Source of the DNA: Agarivorans litoreus
Lineage (GTDB): Bacteria; Pseudomonadota; Gammaproteobacteria; Enterobacterales; Celerinatantimonadaceae
Reading direction: 5' to 3'
NCBI RefSeq assembly: GCF_019649015.1
Contig: NZ_BLPI01000001.1
Span: forward strand, 949,501-1,013,500
DNA length: 64,000 nt
Position numbers and translations under genes: made by a program
Notes under the pieces: generated by a model
Databases searched by the model: none
Told to the model about the DNA's origin: nothing
What the model saw: the letters and a program-made list of their open reading frames with translations, nothing else
In this document: piece after piece, positions 34,480 through 42,799 of the stretch
How positions within the stretch are numbered: the first letter of the stretch is position 1
How the letters are laid out: each line of letters starts with the position of its first letter

Positions 34480-35490
34480 ATGACCATTAAAGTAGGAATT
34501 AACGGCTTTGGCCGTATTGGCCGCCTTGCCCTGCGCGCAGCTTACGACTGGCCAGAGTTAGAGTTTGTAATGATTAACGATGTGGCCGGCAATGCCGAAA
34601 CACTAGGCCACTTACTCGAGTTTGATTCTGTACAGGGGCGCTGGCACCACGGCGTTGAACACAACGCCGATGGCATTGTTATCAACAACAACACCATTAA
34701 GTGCTACCAAGAAAAAGACTTAAGCAAAGTAGATTGGTCGGGCTGTGATGTGGTACTTGAGTCTACCGGCGTGCACCGTTCTAAAGCCAAACTAGCACCT
34801 TACCTAGCCCAAGGCGTTAAACGTGTTGTGGTATCTGCGCCTGTTAAAGAAGACGGTGTAGCCAACATTGTTGTGGGTGTGAATGACGATATTTTTGATG
34901 CTAGCCAACACCAAATTGTTACCGCCGCATCTTGTACCACTAACTGTTTGGCACCTGTAATTAAGGTGATTCAACAGCATTTGGGTATTGAGTCTGGCTG
35001 CATGACCACTATTCATGATTTAACCAATACCCAAACCATTTTAGATGCACCGCATAAAGACTTACGCCGCGCCCGCGCTTGTGGCATGTCGTTAATTCCT
35101 ACCACTACCGGCAGCGCTAAAGCAATTTGCGATATTTTCCCAGAGCTAGACGGCAAGCTAAACGGCCACGCTGTGCGCGTACCTTTAGCTAACGCGTCAC
35201 TCACCGACATGGTGTTTACTCTAGAGCGCGATACCACCGCCGAAGAAGTAAATAGCCTGTTTAAGCAAGCCAGCGAAGGTGAGCTAAAAGGCATTCTGGG
35301 TTACGAAGAAAAGCCGCTAGTTTCTATTGACTACAAGGGTGACCAACGCTCTAGCATTGTAGATGCACAATCCACCATGATGGTAGGCAAACGCATGCTT
35401 AAAGTGTACGCCTGGTACGACAACGAAATGGGCTATGCAACCCGCACCAGCGAGCTTATTCGCAAAGTTGGTTTAGCAGATAAAAGCTAG
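34480..35490 (+). CDS. ArsJ-associated glyceraldehyde-3-phosphate dehydrogenase
   Basis: A 336-residue GAPDH. NAD binding is by [15 protein letters not shown]; the catalytic Cys is in [11 protein letters not shown] and the His in [10 protein letters not shown]; the C-terminal [11 protein letters not shown] is standard. In ArsJ operons this enzyme uses arsenate in place of phosphate to form 1-arseno-3-phosphoglycerate, which ArsJ exports. Location between the ArsC-ArsR/phosphatase genes and arsJ supports that role rather than central glycolysis. Confidence 0.92.
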   Translation: MTIKVGINGFGRIGRLALRAAYDWPELEFVMINDVAGNAETLGHLLEFDSVQGRWHHGVEHNADGIVINNNTIKCYQEKDLSKVDWSGCDVVLESTGVHRSKAKLAPYLAQGVKRVVVSAPVKEDGVANIVVGVNDDIFDASQHQIVTAASCTTNCLAPVIKVIQQHLGIESGCMTTIHDLTNTQTILDAPHKDLRRARACGMSLIPTTTGSAKAICDIFPELDGKLNGHAVRVPLANASLTDMVFTLERDTTAEEVNSLFKQASEGELKGILGYEEKPLVSIDYKGDQRSSIVDAQSTMMVGKRMLKVYAWYDNEMGYATRTSELIRKVGLADKS

Positions 35491-35492
35491 GA

Positions 35493-35721
35493 CCTGTTGA
35501 ACCTTGCTGATGGTTTTTGCAGCAATTTATTCGCCATTTAGGCAAGGCAGTGAGTGTGAAGTTAAGTGGGCTTAATAATCACTCACTAACGCTGAATAAA
35601 TGGCTAACAAATGCTGCCCGAAGGGTTCAGATAAGCGAACTTTACTCTTTGTTAAGCACTTCTCGCTTAGCCCACTAGGCTTCAAAGTGCTCGCCGCAAT
35701 TAAAGCCCGCTTATCTCGAAC
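35493..35721. repeat. Structured intergenic region with two large inverted repeats, between GAPDH and arsJ
   Basis: Arms 35519-35556 and 35580-35617 are imperfect inverted repeats of 38 bases (both read GCAGCA at the outer end and GTGAGTG at the loop). A second, partly nested structure pairs GTTCAGATAAGCG at 35625 with CGCTTATCTCGAAC at 35708, enclosing AGCACTT / AAGTGCT and AGCC / GGCT. No open frame is convincing. The region splits the otherwise tightly packed ars operon. Confidence 0.6.
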
Positions 35722-35760
35722 AAAATTTCAACACCAAAGATCAACAGACCCTAGGTAAAC

Positions 35761-36972
35761 ATGATAAAAGCACTACCTCAACAACTTAAACAATACCTAT
35801 TAGTTACTTTTAACTATTGGAACTTCACCATTACCGACGGTGCATTGCGCATGTTGGTGGTGCTGTATTTTCACCAGCTAGGTTATTCGGCGATTGCGAT
35901 TGCCATGCTGTTCTTGTTTTACGAGTTTTTTGGGGTAGTGACCAATTTAATTGGTGGCTGGTTAGGGGCGCGTATTGGTCTTAACCACACCATGAACATT
36001 GGCTTGGCCATGCAAATTATTGCCTTGTTGGCATTGGGTTTGCCCTCTGAGTTTTTATCTATTCCCTTAGTTATGGCAGCGCAAGCCTTGTCGGGCATAG
36101 CTAAAGATCTAAATAAAATGAGCGCTAAAAGCTCGATTAAGGGCTTAGTGAGCGGTGACCAACAACATAGCTTGTACAAATGGGTGGCCATTCTTACCGG
36201 CTCAAAAAACGCCCTAAAAGGCTTTGGCTTTTTTCTAGGTGGTGCGCTGCTTAACTTAATTGGCTTTCAGCTATCGATGCTGGCTATGGCGGCGGTATTG
36301 TTTGTGGTGCTGCTATTAAGCTTAAAACTGCTGGAAAAAGACTTAGGCAAAGCCAAGAGCAAACCTAAGTTCTCGCAAATATTTTCTAAAAGCCCACAAA
36401 TCAATATTTTAGCAGCAGCCCGTTTATTTTTATTTGCCGCCCGCGACGTATGGTTTGTAGTTGCCCTGCCAGTATATTTAGGTGCCAGCTTAAACTGGTC
36501 ACACATCGAAACCGGCACCTTTATGGCCGCGTGGGTCATCGCCTATGGCGTAGTGCAAGGCTTGGCTCCCAAAATCACCGGCAGCCAATCGGGCAAAGTG
36601 CCCGGGCAAGGCGCAGCCTTAATCTGGGCACTATTGCTTAGCATTATTACCGGCATCCTCGCTTACTTAGTGCAACTAGGCTGGCAGCCACAAGCCACCA
36701 TAATCGTCGGTTTAATGTTATTTGGCATCGCCTTTGCCATTAACTCCTCACTGCACTCTTACTTAGTGGTGAGTTACGCCAGCGAAGACGGCGTATCCAT
36801 GGACGTAGGTTTTTACTACATGGCCAATGCCATGGGGCGATTAGTGGGTACAGTATTGTCGGGCGTAGTATTTCAAATGGCCGGCCTCGCCGCCTGTTTG
36901 TGGGTGAGCTTTGCGATGTTAGCGATATGCTGTGTGATTAGTGTAGCGCTGCCGAAAGGTAACGAGGGGTAA
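35761..36972 (+). CDS. arsJ: ArsJ, MFS efflux permease for 1-arseno-3-phosphoglycerate
   Basis: A 403-residue major-facilitator protein with about eleven or twelve membrane helices. The N-terminus YLLVTFNYWNFTITDGALRM, the block LSGIAKDLNKMSAKSSIK and FAARDVWFVVALPVYL are typical of ArsJ. It exports the unstable arsenylated glycerate made by the adjacent GAPDH, giving arsenate resistance without arsenite. It is 270 bases after the GAPDH gene, so it may have its own promoter or depend on read-through of the hairpin region. The gene converges with the next one, 31 bases away. Confidence 0.92.
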   Translation: MIKALPQQLKQYLLVTFNYWNFTITDGALRMLVVLYFHQLGYSAIAIAMLFLFYEFFGVVTNLIGGWLGARIGLNHTMNIGLAMQIIALLALGLPSEFLSIPLVMAAQALSGIAKDLNKMSAKSSIKGLVSGDQQHSLYKWVAILTGSKNALKGFGFFLGGALLNLIGFQLSMLAMAAVLFVVLLLSLKLLEKDLGKAKSKPKFSQIFSKSPQINILAAARLFLFAARDVWFVVALPVYLGASLNWSHIETGTFMAAWVIAYGVVQGLAPKITGSQSGKVPGQGAALIWALLLSIITGILAYLVQLGWQPQATIIVGLMLFGIAFAINSSLHSYLVVSYASEDGVSMDVGFYYMANAMGRLVGTVLSGVVFQMAGLAACLWVSFAMLAICCVISVALPKGNEG

Positions 36973-37003
36973 AGAATATAAGCCACTCAACCCAAATAGA
37001 TGG

Positions 37004-37411
37004 CTAGTCGTTTGTTTGCTCTATTTCATTAACAGGATAGGCAGTCAAAGAGATTGAAGCTCCAACCTTTAAAGCTAACTCCATGAGAGGTAATGAGATT
37101 TCGTACTCGGCTGCATACTGCTCACATTCACCAACCCCAAGTCCGACATCCAAGTTTGCAGTTAGATTTAAGTTAACAAAATTGATAGAACTAGAACTTA
37201 ACTCGTTAAAAAAAGACTCAATATTATTAAGCATTTCCGTTGGAGAATCTGCATCAGGTAAATCCACACTGAAACCAGATGACGAAAAGAATCTAGTTCT
37301 AGAAATTGAATCGCCTTTTTCCCACTCTCCGATGATATTAAATGGATACAACGCTTTTACTACGTCGATTTCCTTTTCATTACCTTGAATTCTTAAAACA
37401 GCTATATTCAA
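37004..37411 (-). CDS. Small hypothetical protein, possibly DUF4279-like, partner of the TIR/NDT-like gene
   Basis: A 135-residue acidic protein. The order VLRIQGNE, then EWEKGDSI, SSSGFSVDL, a helix EMLNNIESFFNEL and the C-terminal LALKVGASISLTAYP resembles DUF4279 proteins, but I cannot confirm this. It opens with TTG, with AGG nine bases upstream, and lies 71 bases after the TIR/NDT-like gene on the same strand. AT-rich composition and lack of household neighbours mark it as accessory. An immunity or regulatory role toward the upstream gene product is only a guess. Confidence 0.62.
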   Translation of the reverse strand: MNIAVLRIQGNEKEIDVVKALYPFNIIGEWEKGDSISRTRFFSSSGFSVDLPDADSPTEMLNNIESFFNELSSSSINFVNLNLTANLDVGLGVGECEQYAAEYEISLPLMELALKVGASISLTAYPVNEIEQTND

Positions 37412-37482
37412 ATGCTAACCTGCAACTTATCTTAAGCAATGTGACAATATCATTCCCCCGCCACCATCAATACCATTATTTG

Positions 37483-38421
37483 TTATCTGCCAGTTGTGGC
37501 ATGAATACGTAAATCGAAAGTATATTGAAAAGCATTATCTTGTGTATGAACTCGAAGCTTGAAGCGTCTTTTATTCATATCTTGACTATTTTCTCTAAAC
37601 ATTAAACCGATGTTTCTTTCTTCTATTGCTCCAGGCGGTAACGCGTCAAATGAAATTGGAATTCTCACTTGCCGTGAGAGTAGATCATCATTTTCAAACG
37701 CCATTGCATCAAATGATTGCAACTGATGAGGAACAACCTTTTTTGTTTCTTTACTATGAGGAGATCCTGCATTACTGATAATTTGTTGAGTTGTATAGTT
37801 TGCAGGAACAACCTCTGAATTAGCCTCCAAAAACAGATATGCATGAGTAATTGGAGTAACGGGCTTAGATGATTCATTTCTTAAATAAACAGGGAGAGTA
37901 AAATATTCTTCATCGCTTGGAATACTGCCATCTATATACGGGATTTCCCCGTCGCCATTGGCGGGAACTTCTACATCAAATACTCTCAGTGAAAGAAACT
38001 CGCTTGGTTTGTTGTCCGTTCTTTCCTGTTCTAATGCCCACTTAATCTTGCTAGACAGCATTTCCTTCAGTTTACTTATGCTTCCATCATAAACAAGGTG
38101 TTGCTGATGCTGCAGGTCGAAGGGGATGTCATCAGCACTCTGAGTGAGAAGAATTACATTCTTTCCTAATGCGTGAGCATAGCCCACCTCGTAGAAAACA
38201 TTTGGATTTCTGCCAGTCATATCAGCTACAACTACATCTGCTTTATTTATCTGGTTAAATATTCTATCCAGCATTCCTTCATTAAAAATCTGCTCGTCAA
38301 GCCTTTCTGCATATGCTCCTGCATCCTCAGCTGCTCCTTTGATGCCAAATTTATAAGTATCACTGAGTACGTCATCAAATGGCATTAAAACAAAGATGAA
38401 TGGTTTGGGTTGGTTTTTCAT
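37483..38421 (-). CDS. Nucleoside-deoxyribosyltransferase/TIR-like domain protein with beta-rich C-terminal domain
   Basis: A 312-residue protein. Residues about 8-130 form a Rossmann-like domain of the nucleoside 2-deoxyribosyltransferase/TIR-like superfamily: FIFVLMPFDD, RLDEQIFNEGM, INKADVVVADMTGRNPNVFY, EVGYAHALGKNVILLTQ. Glu78 in FYEVGYA is at the place of the catalytic Glu of these N-glycosidases. Residues about 145-305 look like an all-beta domain of no recognised family. Relatives cleave nucleotides or NAD in bacterial conflict systems, so a defence effector is plausible. AT-rich, beside a repeat array. Confidence 0.72.
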   Translation of the reverse strand: MKNQPKPFIFVLMPFDDVLSDTYKFGIKGAAEDAGAYAERLDEQIFNEGMLDRIFNQINKADVVVADMTGRNPNVFYEVGYAHALGKNVILLTQSADDIPFDLQHQQHLVYDGSISKLKEMLSSKIKWALEQERTDNKPSEFLSLRVFDVEVPANGDGEIPYIDGSIPSDEEYFTLPVYLRNESSKPVTPITHAYLFLEANSEVVPANYTTQQIISNAGSPHSKETKKVVPHQLQSFDAMAFENDDLLSRQVRIPISFDALPPGAIEERNIGLMFRENSQDMNKRRFKLRVHTQDNAFQYTFDLRIHATTGR

Positions 38422-38623
38422 TTGCTTCCTTATTAGTTTGGTATGCCAATTTGAGGTTCAGCTTAATACTTGGTTATTGCGACCTTATAAGGTATCTGGG
38501 TTCTATATGCAAAAAAGCTAGCAACCTGCAAAAATCTACAACAATCATACCCTAACAGTACTTTCTAAAATAACAACAAGCTCAATAAATTAAGATTCCT
38601 CATGTTCGCTCTTCCTTCCCCTT

Positions 38624-38800
38624 CATTATCGCCGAGTCACGCAAGTGCCAAGCGATTAAGCCGAGCACTGTTTGAGCGTAGCGAGTTGCGCAGGCTCGCT
38701 TGGCACTGAGTAACGAGGAAATAAGATAATGCGGGGCAGCCTTTCTTTTGCTTCGTTTTCTTTGGCTGTTCAAAGAAAATGACGTCGCCGACAGGCGAAA
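38624..38800. repeat. Structured repeat, unit 1
   Basis: First of three tandem copies starting CATTATCGCCGAG. It contains a long-range stem AGTGCCAAGCG / CGCTTGGCACT, a nine-pair hairpin TTTTCTTTG / CAAAGAAAA (38756-38779) and a small hairpin TCGCC-GACA-GGCGA (38785-38798). Confidence 0.85.
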
Positions 38801-38832
38801 CTAACCACTGCAGTCAATTATCAGCTCCCCTA

Positions 38833-39010
38833 CATTATCGCCGAGTCACGCAAGAGCCAAGCGATTAAGCCAAGCACTGTTTGAGCGTAGCGAGTTGCGC
38901 AGGCGCGCTTGGCGCTGAGTAACGAGGAAATAAGATAATGCGGGGCGACCTTTCTTTTTGCTTCGTTTTTCTTTAGTCGCCAAAGAAAAATGACGTCGCC
39001 GAAAGGCGAA
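38833..39010. repeat. Structured repeat, unit 2
   Basis: Second copy, 209 bases after the first, with high identity. The third hairpin has a GAAA tetraloop (TCGCC-GAAA-GGCGA); the middle hairpin is TTTTTCTTT / AAAGAAAAA with a changed loop. Confidence 0.85.
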
Positions 39011-39046
39011 ATAGAACACCATCGTCGATAGTAAGTTATTCACCCT

Positions 39047-39176
39047 CATTATCACCGAGTCACGCAAGAGCCTAGCAATTAAGCCGAGCACTGTTTGAGC
39101 GTAGCGAGTTGCGCAGGCGCGCTTGGCACTGAGTAACGAGGAAAAAAGATAACGCGAGGCAGCCTTTCTTTTTGCA
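39047..39176. repeat. Structured repeat, unit 3 (3'-truncated)
   Basis: Third copy, 214 bases after the second, starting CATTATCACCGAG. Similarity stops within the T-rich region near 39176, so the second and third hairpins are missing. Confidence 0.82.
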
Positions 39177-39407
39177 TTGTAAGCTTTAGCCATATCCCTA
39201 AGGGAGACTTACAGCCTGTTGAAAATAAGCTTGAACAGAGTGAATATAAACACCTTGAAATATTGAACTAAAGCAAACCATCAACATTAAGGCACTAATT
39301 TGTCAGTAACTTAACTCAAGGTTTGCTAGAGTTTAAGTGAGCAATCTAATTGTTATTTGTAATGACAAGTACCCACAAACAAACCAAACCACATTGAGAA
39401 GTGAATA

Positions 39408-41858
39408 ATGGTCGTTGATGAATCATCATTTCAAAAAGTTAAAGATTTTGCTCCCCAAGCTTGGAGTATTGATTTACAAAACAACAACTTTACTTGCCCT
39501 CAGCAACTTATTGCTATGCTGGGTTACCCTAGTCAATCGGTGATCACGCTTTCCCAGCTTTTTGCGGCCTTTGAAAAAAACCAAGTATCACTACTCAAGA
39601 AGCATATTCGCCAAGTAATAGACACCGGTAAACCGATTATTCAAACCGCTATATTAAATGCTTACCAACATCGCTACATTGCTGAGATTGTCATTAATCC
39701 CCTACCAAAAAATGACAAGGTGATTACCGGTACTATTGAGTTAAAGCAGTATTTTCTGACTAAACAACAAGAGCTAGCATTTTTAAAACGTATTTTTGCT
39801 CAGTCAAATGAAGGCCTAATGATTGCCGATATTAATCACACTATTTTAATAGTGAACAAGGCATGGTGTAACAACACTGGCTACCAAGAACATGAATTAT
39901 TAGGCCAGCCAGCATCAATACTTAAAAGTGGCCGCTATACACAATCTTTTTATCAAAAGCTGTGGAGCCATGTAGACGAGCAAAAAATTTGGACCGGCGA
40001 ATTGTTAGCAAAAACCAAACAAGGTGAGGTATACGCCCATGAGGCCCGTATTCAGCGTATTGATTTGCCAGGCCAAGACCACGTTTATGTTTCCTCTAGC
40101 CACCGCTTAGATACCTCTGCCGACCTGTGGGACGAAGACAACCCGAACGCCAGCTCAAAGGTGCATGTTCCCGACAAAAACGCATTTAGCAAGAAACTAA
40201 ATGCTGATTATAAGCAGCTTAGTAATGACGTGACCATAGTGACCTTGGTATTTAGCGTTAACCTTGCACAAGCCACCAGTGCAGTAACGCGCCAATGGTT
40301 AGTGGCGCAACGCTTTAGCCAGCTTAGTCAACGAGGTCACTTAGGCATACTTAACGAAAAAATGTTTGCTGCTTATTGGATAGTACCCAAGCAAATGGAA
40401 GACATTGAACACACTTTAAAAAGCGCTCTAGCCGCATTGGAGGGGCACAATAGTTATGAAGATATTGGCCTGTCTGCCACTGTACATGGTGGTGCCTCGG
40501 TACTACAAATTGATGCCTCTAGCCCATCACAAATGTTGGCACATGCTAGCCAAGCGCTCATCGCAAATAGCCAAGGCAACGACTCTTCCTTATATTATTT
40601 TGATCGGCGTTTATCCAAGCGCTTTAACCGAAAAGCGACTTTAGCTACCTTACTAAGACAAGCGCTTACAGCCAACAAAATAGAAGCTTATTACCAACCT
40701 ATTGTTGCTTTGCCCGAGCTAAAAATTGTTAAATTCGAAGCATTATGCCGAGTAAAGCTAGATACAAACATCCCCTACAGCGTGCAAGAGTTAATTGAGA
40801 TAGCCGAAGAATACAACTGGATTGACCAAATTGATGCGGCAGTCACCAAACAAGCCTTACACGATTTACCTATTTTACAAAAACATTACCGTAGCAATAG
40901 CTTAGGGATGTCAATTAATCGCTCAGTGGTTAACGATAGGGTCTCTCATTGTTGTTTGGAAGACACCCTAAATATTTTTGAAGCTAGTGATATAGATTTA
41001 GGCTTAATTACCTTAGAGCTCACCGAGTCTGCCTATTTTGATGATTCTTACTACCACTCTGAGTGGTTAGACAAACTTAAAGCACGTAATATTGCCATTG
41101 CCTTAGATGACTTTGGTACCGGCTATTCGTCGTTCTCTTATCTGCGGCAAATTCCGGTAAACGTTGTAAAAATTGATCGCTCATTTGTGTCAGGTTTAAC
41201 GGAAGAATCTAACGAATACGCAATGATCGACATGCTGTGCAAGCTCACCCATAAAATGGGGGGAAAGGTGATCGCCGAAGGCGTAGAAACCCAACAAGAG
41301 CTCTACCTATTATCCAAGTTAAACGCAGATATGCTGCAAGGTTACATTTTTAGTAAACCACGTAGCTTGGCTGATATTCTGGCTACCACGCAAGATAATA
41401 TATACCCTCACTTAAGTCAGCATGTGTACCAAGAAAACATTATTAACGCACACAGTATTATGCGCCGTGACTTTCCCAAAATTGGACCCGACGACAAGTT
41501 AAAAACTGCGGTCGAACGCTTTAAAAAGTATCAATCTAGAGACTTAATCGTTATAGAGAAAAGTCGCTGTTTAGGGGTGCTACACCAAGGTGATGTAAAT
41601 GCGGCAATTAGCCCCTATTTAAATACCAAAGGAGAACAAAACCGAGATTTGCTTACACTTAATAAACGGGTTCATCAGGTGATGCATAAAAGCCATATAA
41701 AGGTAGCCATAAATACCACCTACGAACATTTATTTGAGCAATTTGTTAACCAGCCCTATACCGTTGCAATTGTTGAAGGGGACTCAGGTATCTGCTTAGG
41801 CTTGATCACCTTGGAAGATATGCTGTTACAACACGAGCATATCGCCAATAAACACTAA
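39408..41858 (+). CDS. PAS - degenerate GGDEF - EAL - CBS signalling protein
   Basis: An 816-residue cytoplasmic protein. A PAS domain spans about residues 125-235 (NEGLMIADINHTILIVNKAW). A GGDEF-like region at about 260-405 has lost the signature. The EAL domain (about 415-650) is intact: FEALCRVK, MSINRS, LELTESAY, LDDFGTGYSS, VKIDRSFV, EGVETQQEL, QGYIFSKP. Two CBS motifs end the protein (SRDLIVIEKSRCLGVLHQGD; TVAIVEGDSGICLGLITLED). It probably degrades c-di-GMP under control of PAS ligands and nucleotides bound by the CBS pair. GAGAAG precedes the ATG. Confidence 0.9.
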   Translation: MVVDESSFQKVKDFAPQAWSIDLQNNNFTCPQQLIAMLGYPSQSVITLSQLFAAFEKNQVSLLKKHIRQVIDTGKPIIQTAILNAYQHRYIAEIVINPLPKNDKVITGTIELKQYFLTKQQELAFLKRIFAQSNEGLMIADINHTILIVNKAWCNNTGYQEHELLGQPASILKSGRYTQSFYQKLWSHVDEQKIWTGELLAKTKQGEVYAHEARIQRIDLPGQDHVYVSSSHRLDTSADLWDEDNPNASSKVHVPDKNAFSKKLNADYKQLSNDVTIVTLVFSVNLAQATSAVTRQWLVAQRFSQLSQRGHLGILNEKMFAAYWIVPKQMEDIEHTLKSALAALEGHNSYEDIGLSATVHGGASVLQIDASSPSQMLAHASQALIANSQGNDSSLYYFDRRLSKRFNRKATLATLLRQALTANKIEAYYQPIVALPELKIVKFEALCRVKLDTNIPYSVQELIEIAEEYNWIDQIDAAVTKQALHDLPILQKHYRSNSLGMSINRSVVNDRVSHCCLEDTLNIFEASDIDLGLITLELTESAYFDDSYYHSEWLDKLKARNIAIALDDFGTGYSSFSYLRQIPVNVVKIDRSFVSGLTEESNEYAMIDMLCKLTHKMGGKVIAEGVETQQELYLLSKLNADMLQGYIFSKPRSLADILATTQDNIYPHLSQHVYQENIINAHSIMRRDFPKIGPDDKLKTAVERFKKYQSRDLIVIEKSRCLGVLHQGDVNAAISPYLNTKGEQNRDLLTLNKRVHQVMHKSHIKVAINTTYEHLFEQFVNQPYTVAIVEGDSGICLGLITLEDMLLQHEHIANKH

Positions 41859-41963
41859 AAGTTATTCCCTCAACAGGTGTCATTTAAAGCAAATATTTAC
41901 GTTCTAAATAGTTCAAACTGACGTAAACTCATTGCTCATTATACTTTGCACACAGAAACGATT

Positions 41964-42734
41964 ATGGACTATTTAGCGCTAAACAAAGCTGCTTGGGACA
42001 AACGTACTGAGCTTCACGTAGATTCTGATTTTTATGATGTAAATGGATTTCTCGCTGGGAACAGTTCACTCAAGTCTATTGAGCGCGAGCTCATGGGCGA
42101 TGTTAATGGTAAAAAGCTGTTACACCTGCAATGCCATTTTGGCTTAGACAGCTTATCTTGGGCGCGCTTGGGCGCCGAGGTTACCGCTGTTGATCTCTCT
42201 AGCGAGGCGATTAAGCGCGCTGAAGAACTGGCCGAAAAAACAGGCTTAAAGGCCGAGTTTATTTGTAGTGATGTATATGCTTTTGGCGACACAAATCAAA
42301 CCACCTATGACTGGGTATTTGTGTCTTACGGCGCACTATGTTGGCTGCCCGACATTACTCGCTGGGCGCAAGTAGTAGCAACCAGCTTAAAACCCGGCGG
42401 CAGGCTTTGTTTAGCTGAGTTTCATCCGGTGCACGATTTAGTCAGTGGCTATGGTTACTTTCACCGTGATGAAGCAGATTTAGATGAAGAAGGCACTTAT
42501 ACCGAAAACGACAATGGCGAAGCGAGCCCAATGTTAACCTGGGGTCATCCCTTATCTGATGTAGTAAATGCACTGATTCAAGCTGGCTTAAACATTGAGT
42601 TGCTAAACGAATACGATTACAGCCCATACAATTGTTTTGAAGATTTAACCGAGCGCGCAGCCGACGAGTTTGTTTATGAACACGAGCACTATAACTCGCC
42701 ACTGGTTTACGCCATTGTAGCCAGCAAAAGCTAA
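41964..42734 (+). CDS. Class I SAM-dependent methyltransferase
   Basis: A 256-residue enzyme. SAM-binding motif I is KLLHLQCHFGLDSLSWARLG, then AVDLSSEAIKRAEELA, FICSDVYAF and the motif PGGRLCLAEFHPVHD. The FHPVHD end resembles small-molecule methyltransferases; the acceptor is unknown. The ATG at 41964 is chosen because the protein family begins near MDYLALNKAAWDKR; a TTG frame start six codons earlier is possible. A strong terminator follows. Confidence 0.82.
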   Translation: MDYLALNKAAWDKRTELHVDSDFYDVNGFLAGNSSLKSIERELMGDVNGKKLLHLQCHFGLDSLSWARLGAEVTAVDLSSEAIKRAEELAEKTGLKAEFICSDVYAFGDTNQTTYDWVFVSYGALCWLPDITRWAQVVATSLKPGGRLCLAEFHPVHDLVSGYGYFHRDEADLDEEGTYTENDNGEASPMLTWGHPLSDVVNALIQAGLNIELLNEYDYSPYNCFEDLTERAADEFVYEHEHYNSPLVYAIVASKS

Positions 42735-42756
42735 GCAGTGTAAAACAGATAAAGCG

Positions 42757-42785
42757 GGCGAGCTTTAAAGCTCGCCTATTTTTAT
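42757..42785. terminator. Bidirectional terminator
   Basis: GGCGAGCTTTAAAGCTCGCC (42757-42776), a perfect ten-pair palindrome, followed by TATTTTTATTT. It serves the methyltransferase gene and, on the other strand, the nuclease gene. Confidence 0.82.
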
Positions 42786-42799
42786 TTATTCACAATTTG

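Noticed and set aside
35491-35760. An integron attC site
   Set aside because: The inverted repeats are too long and lack GTTRRRY/RYYYAAC ends in the right places; no integrase or cassette structure is nearby.
38846-39193. A 115-residue open frame on the minus strand
   Set aside because: It is read through the tandem structured repeats, is internally repetitive and very basic, and has no ribosome site. It is most likely a spurious frame.
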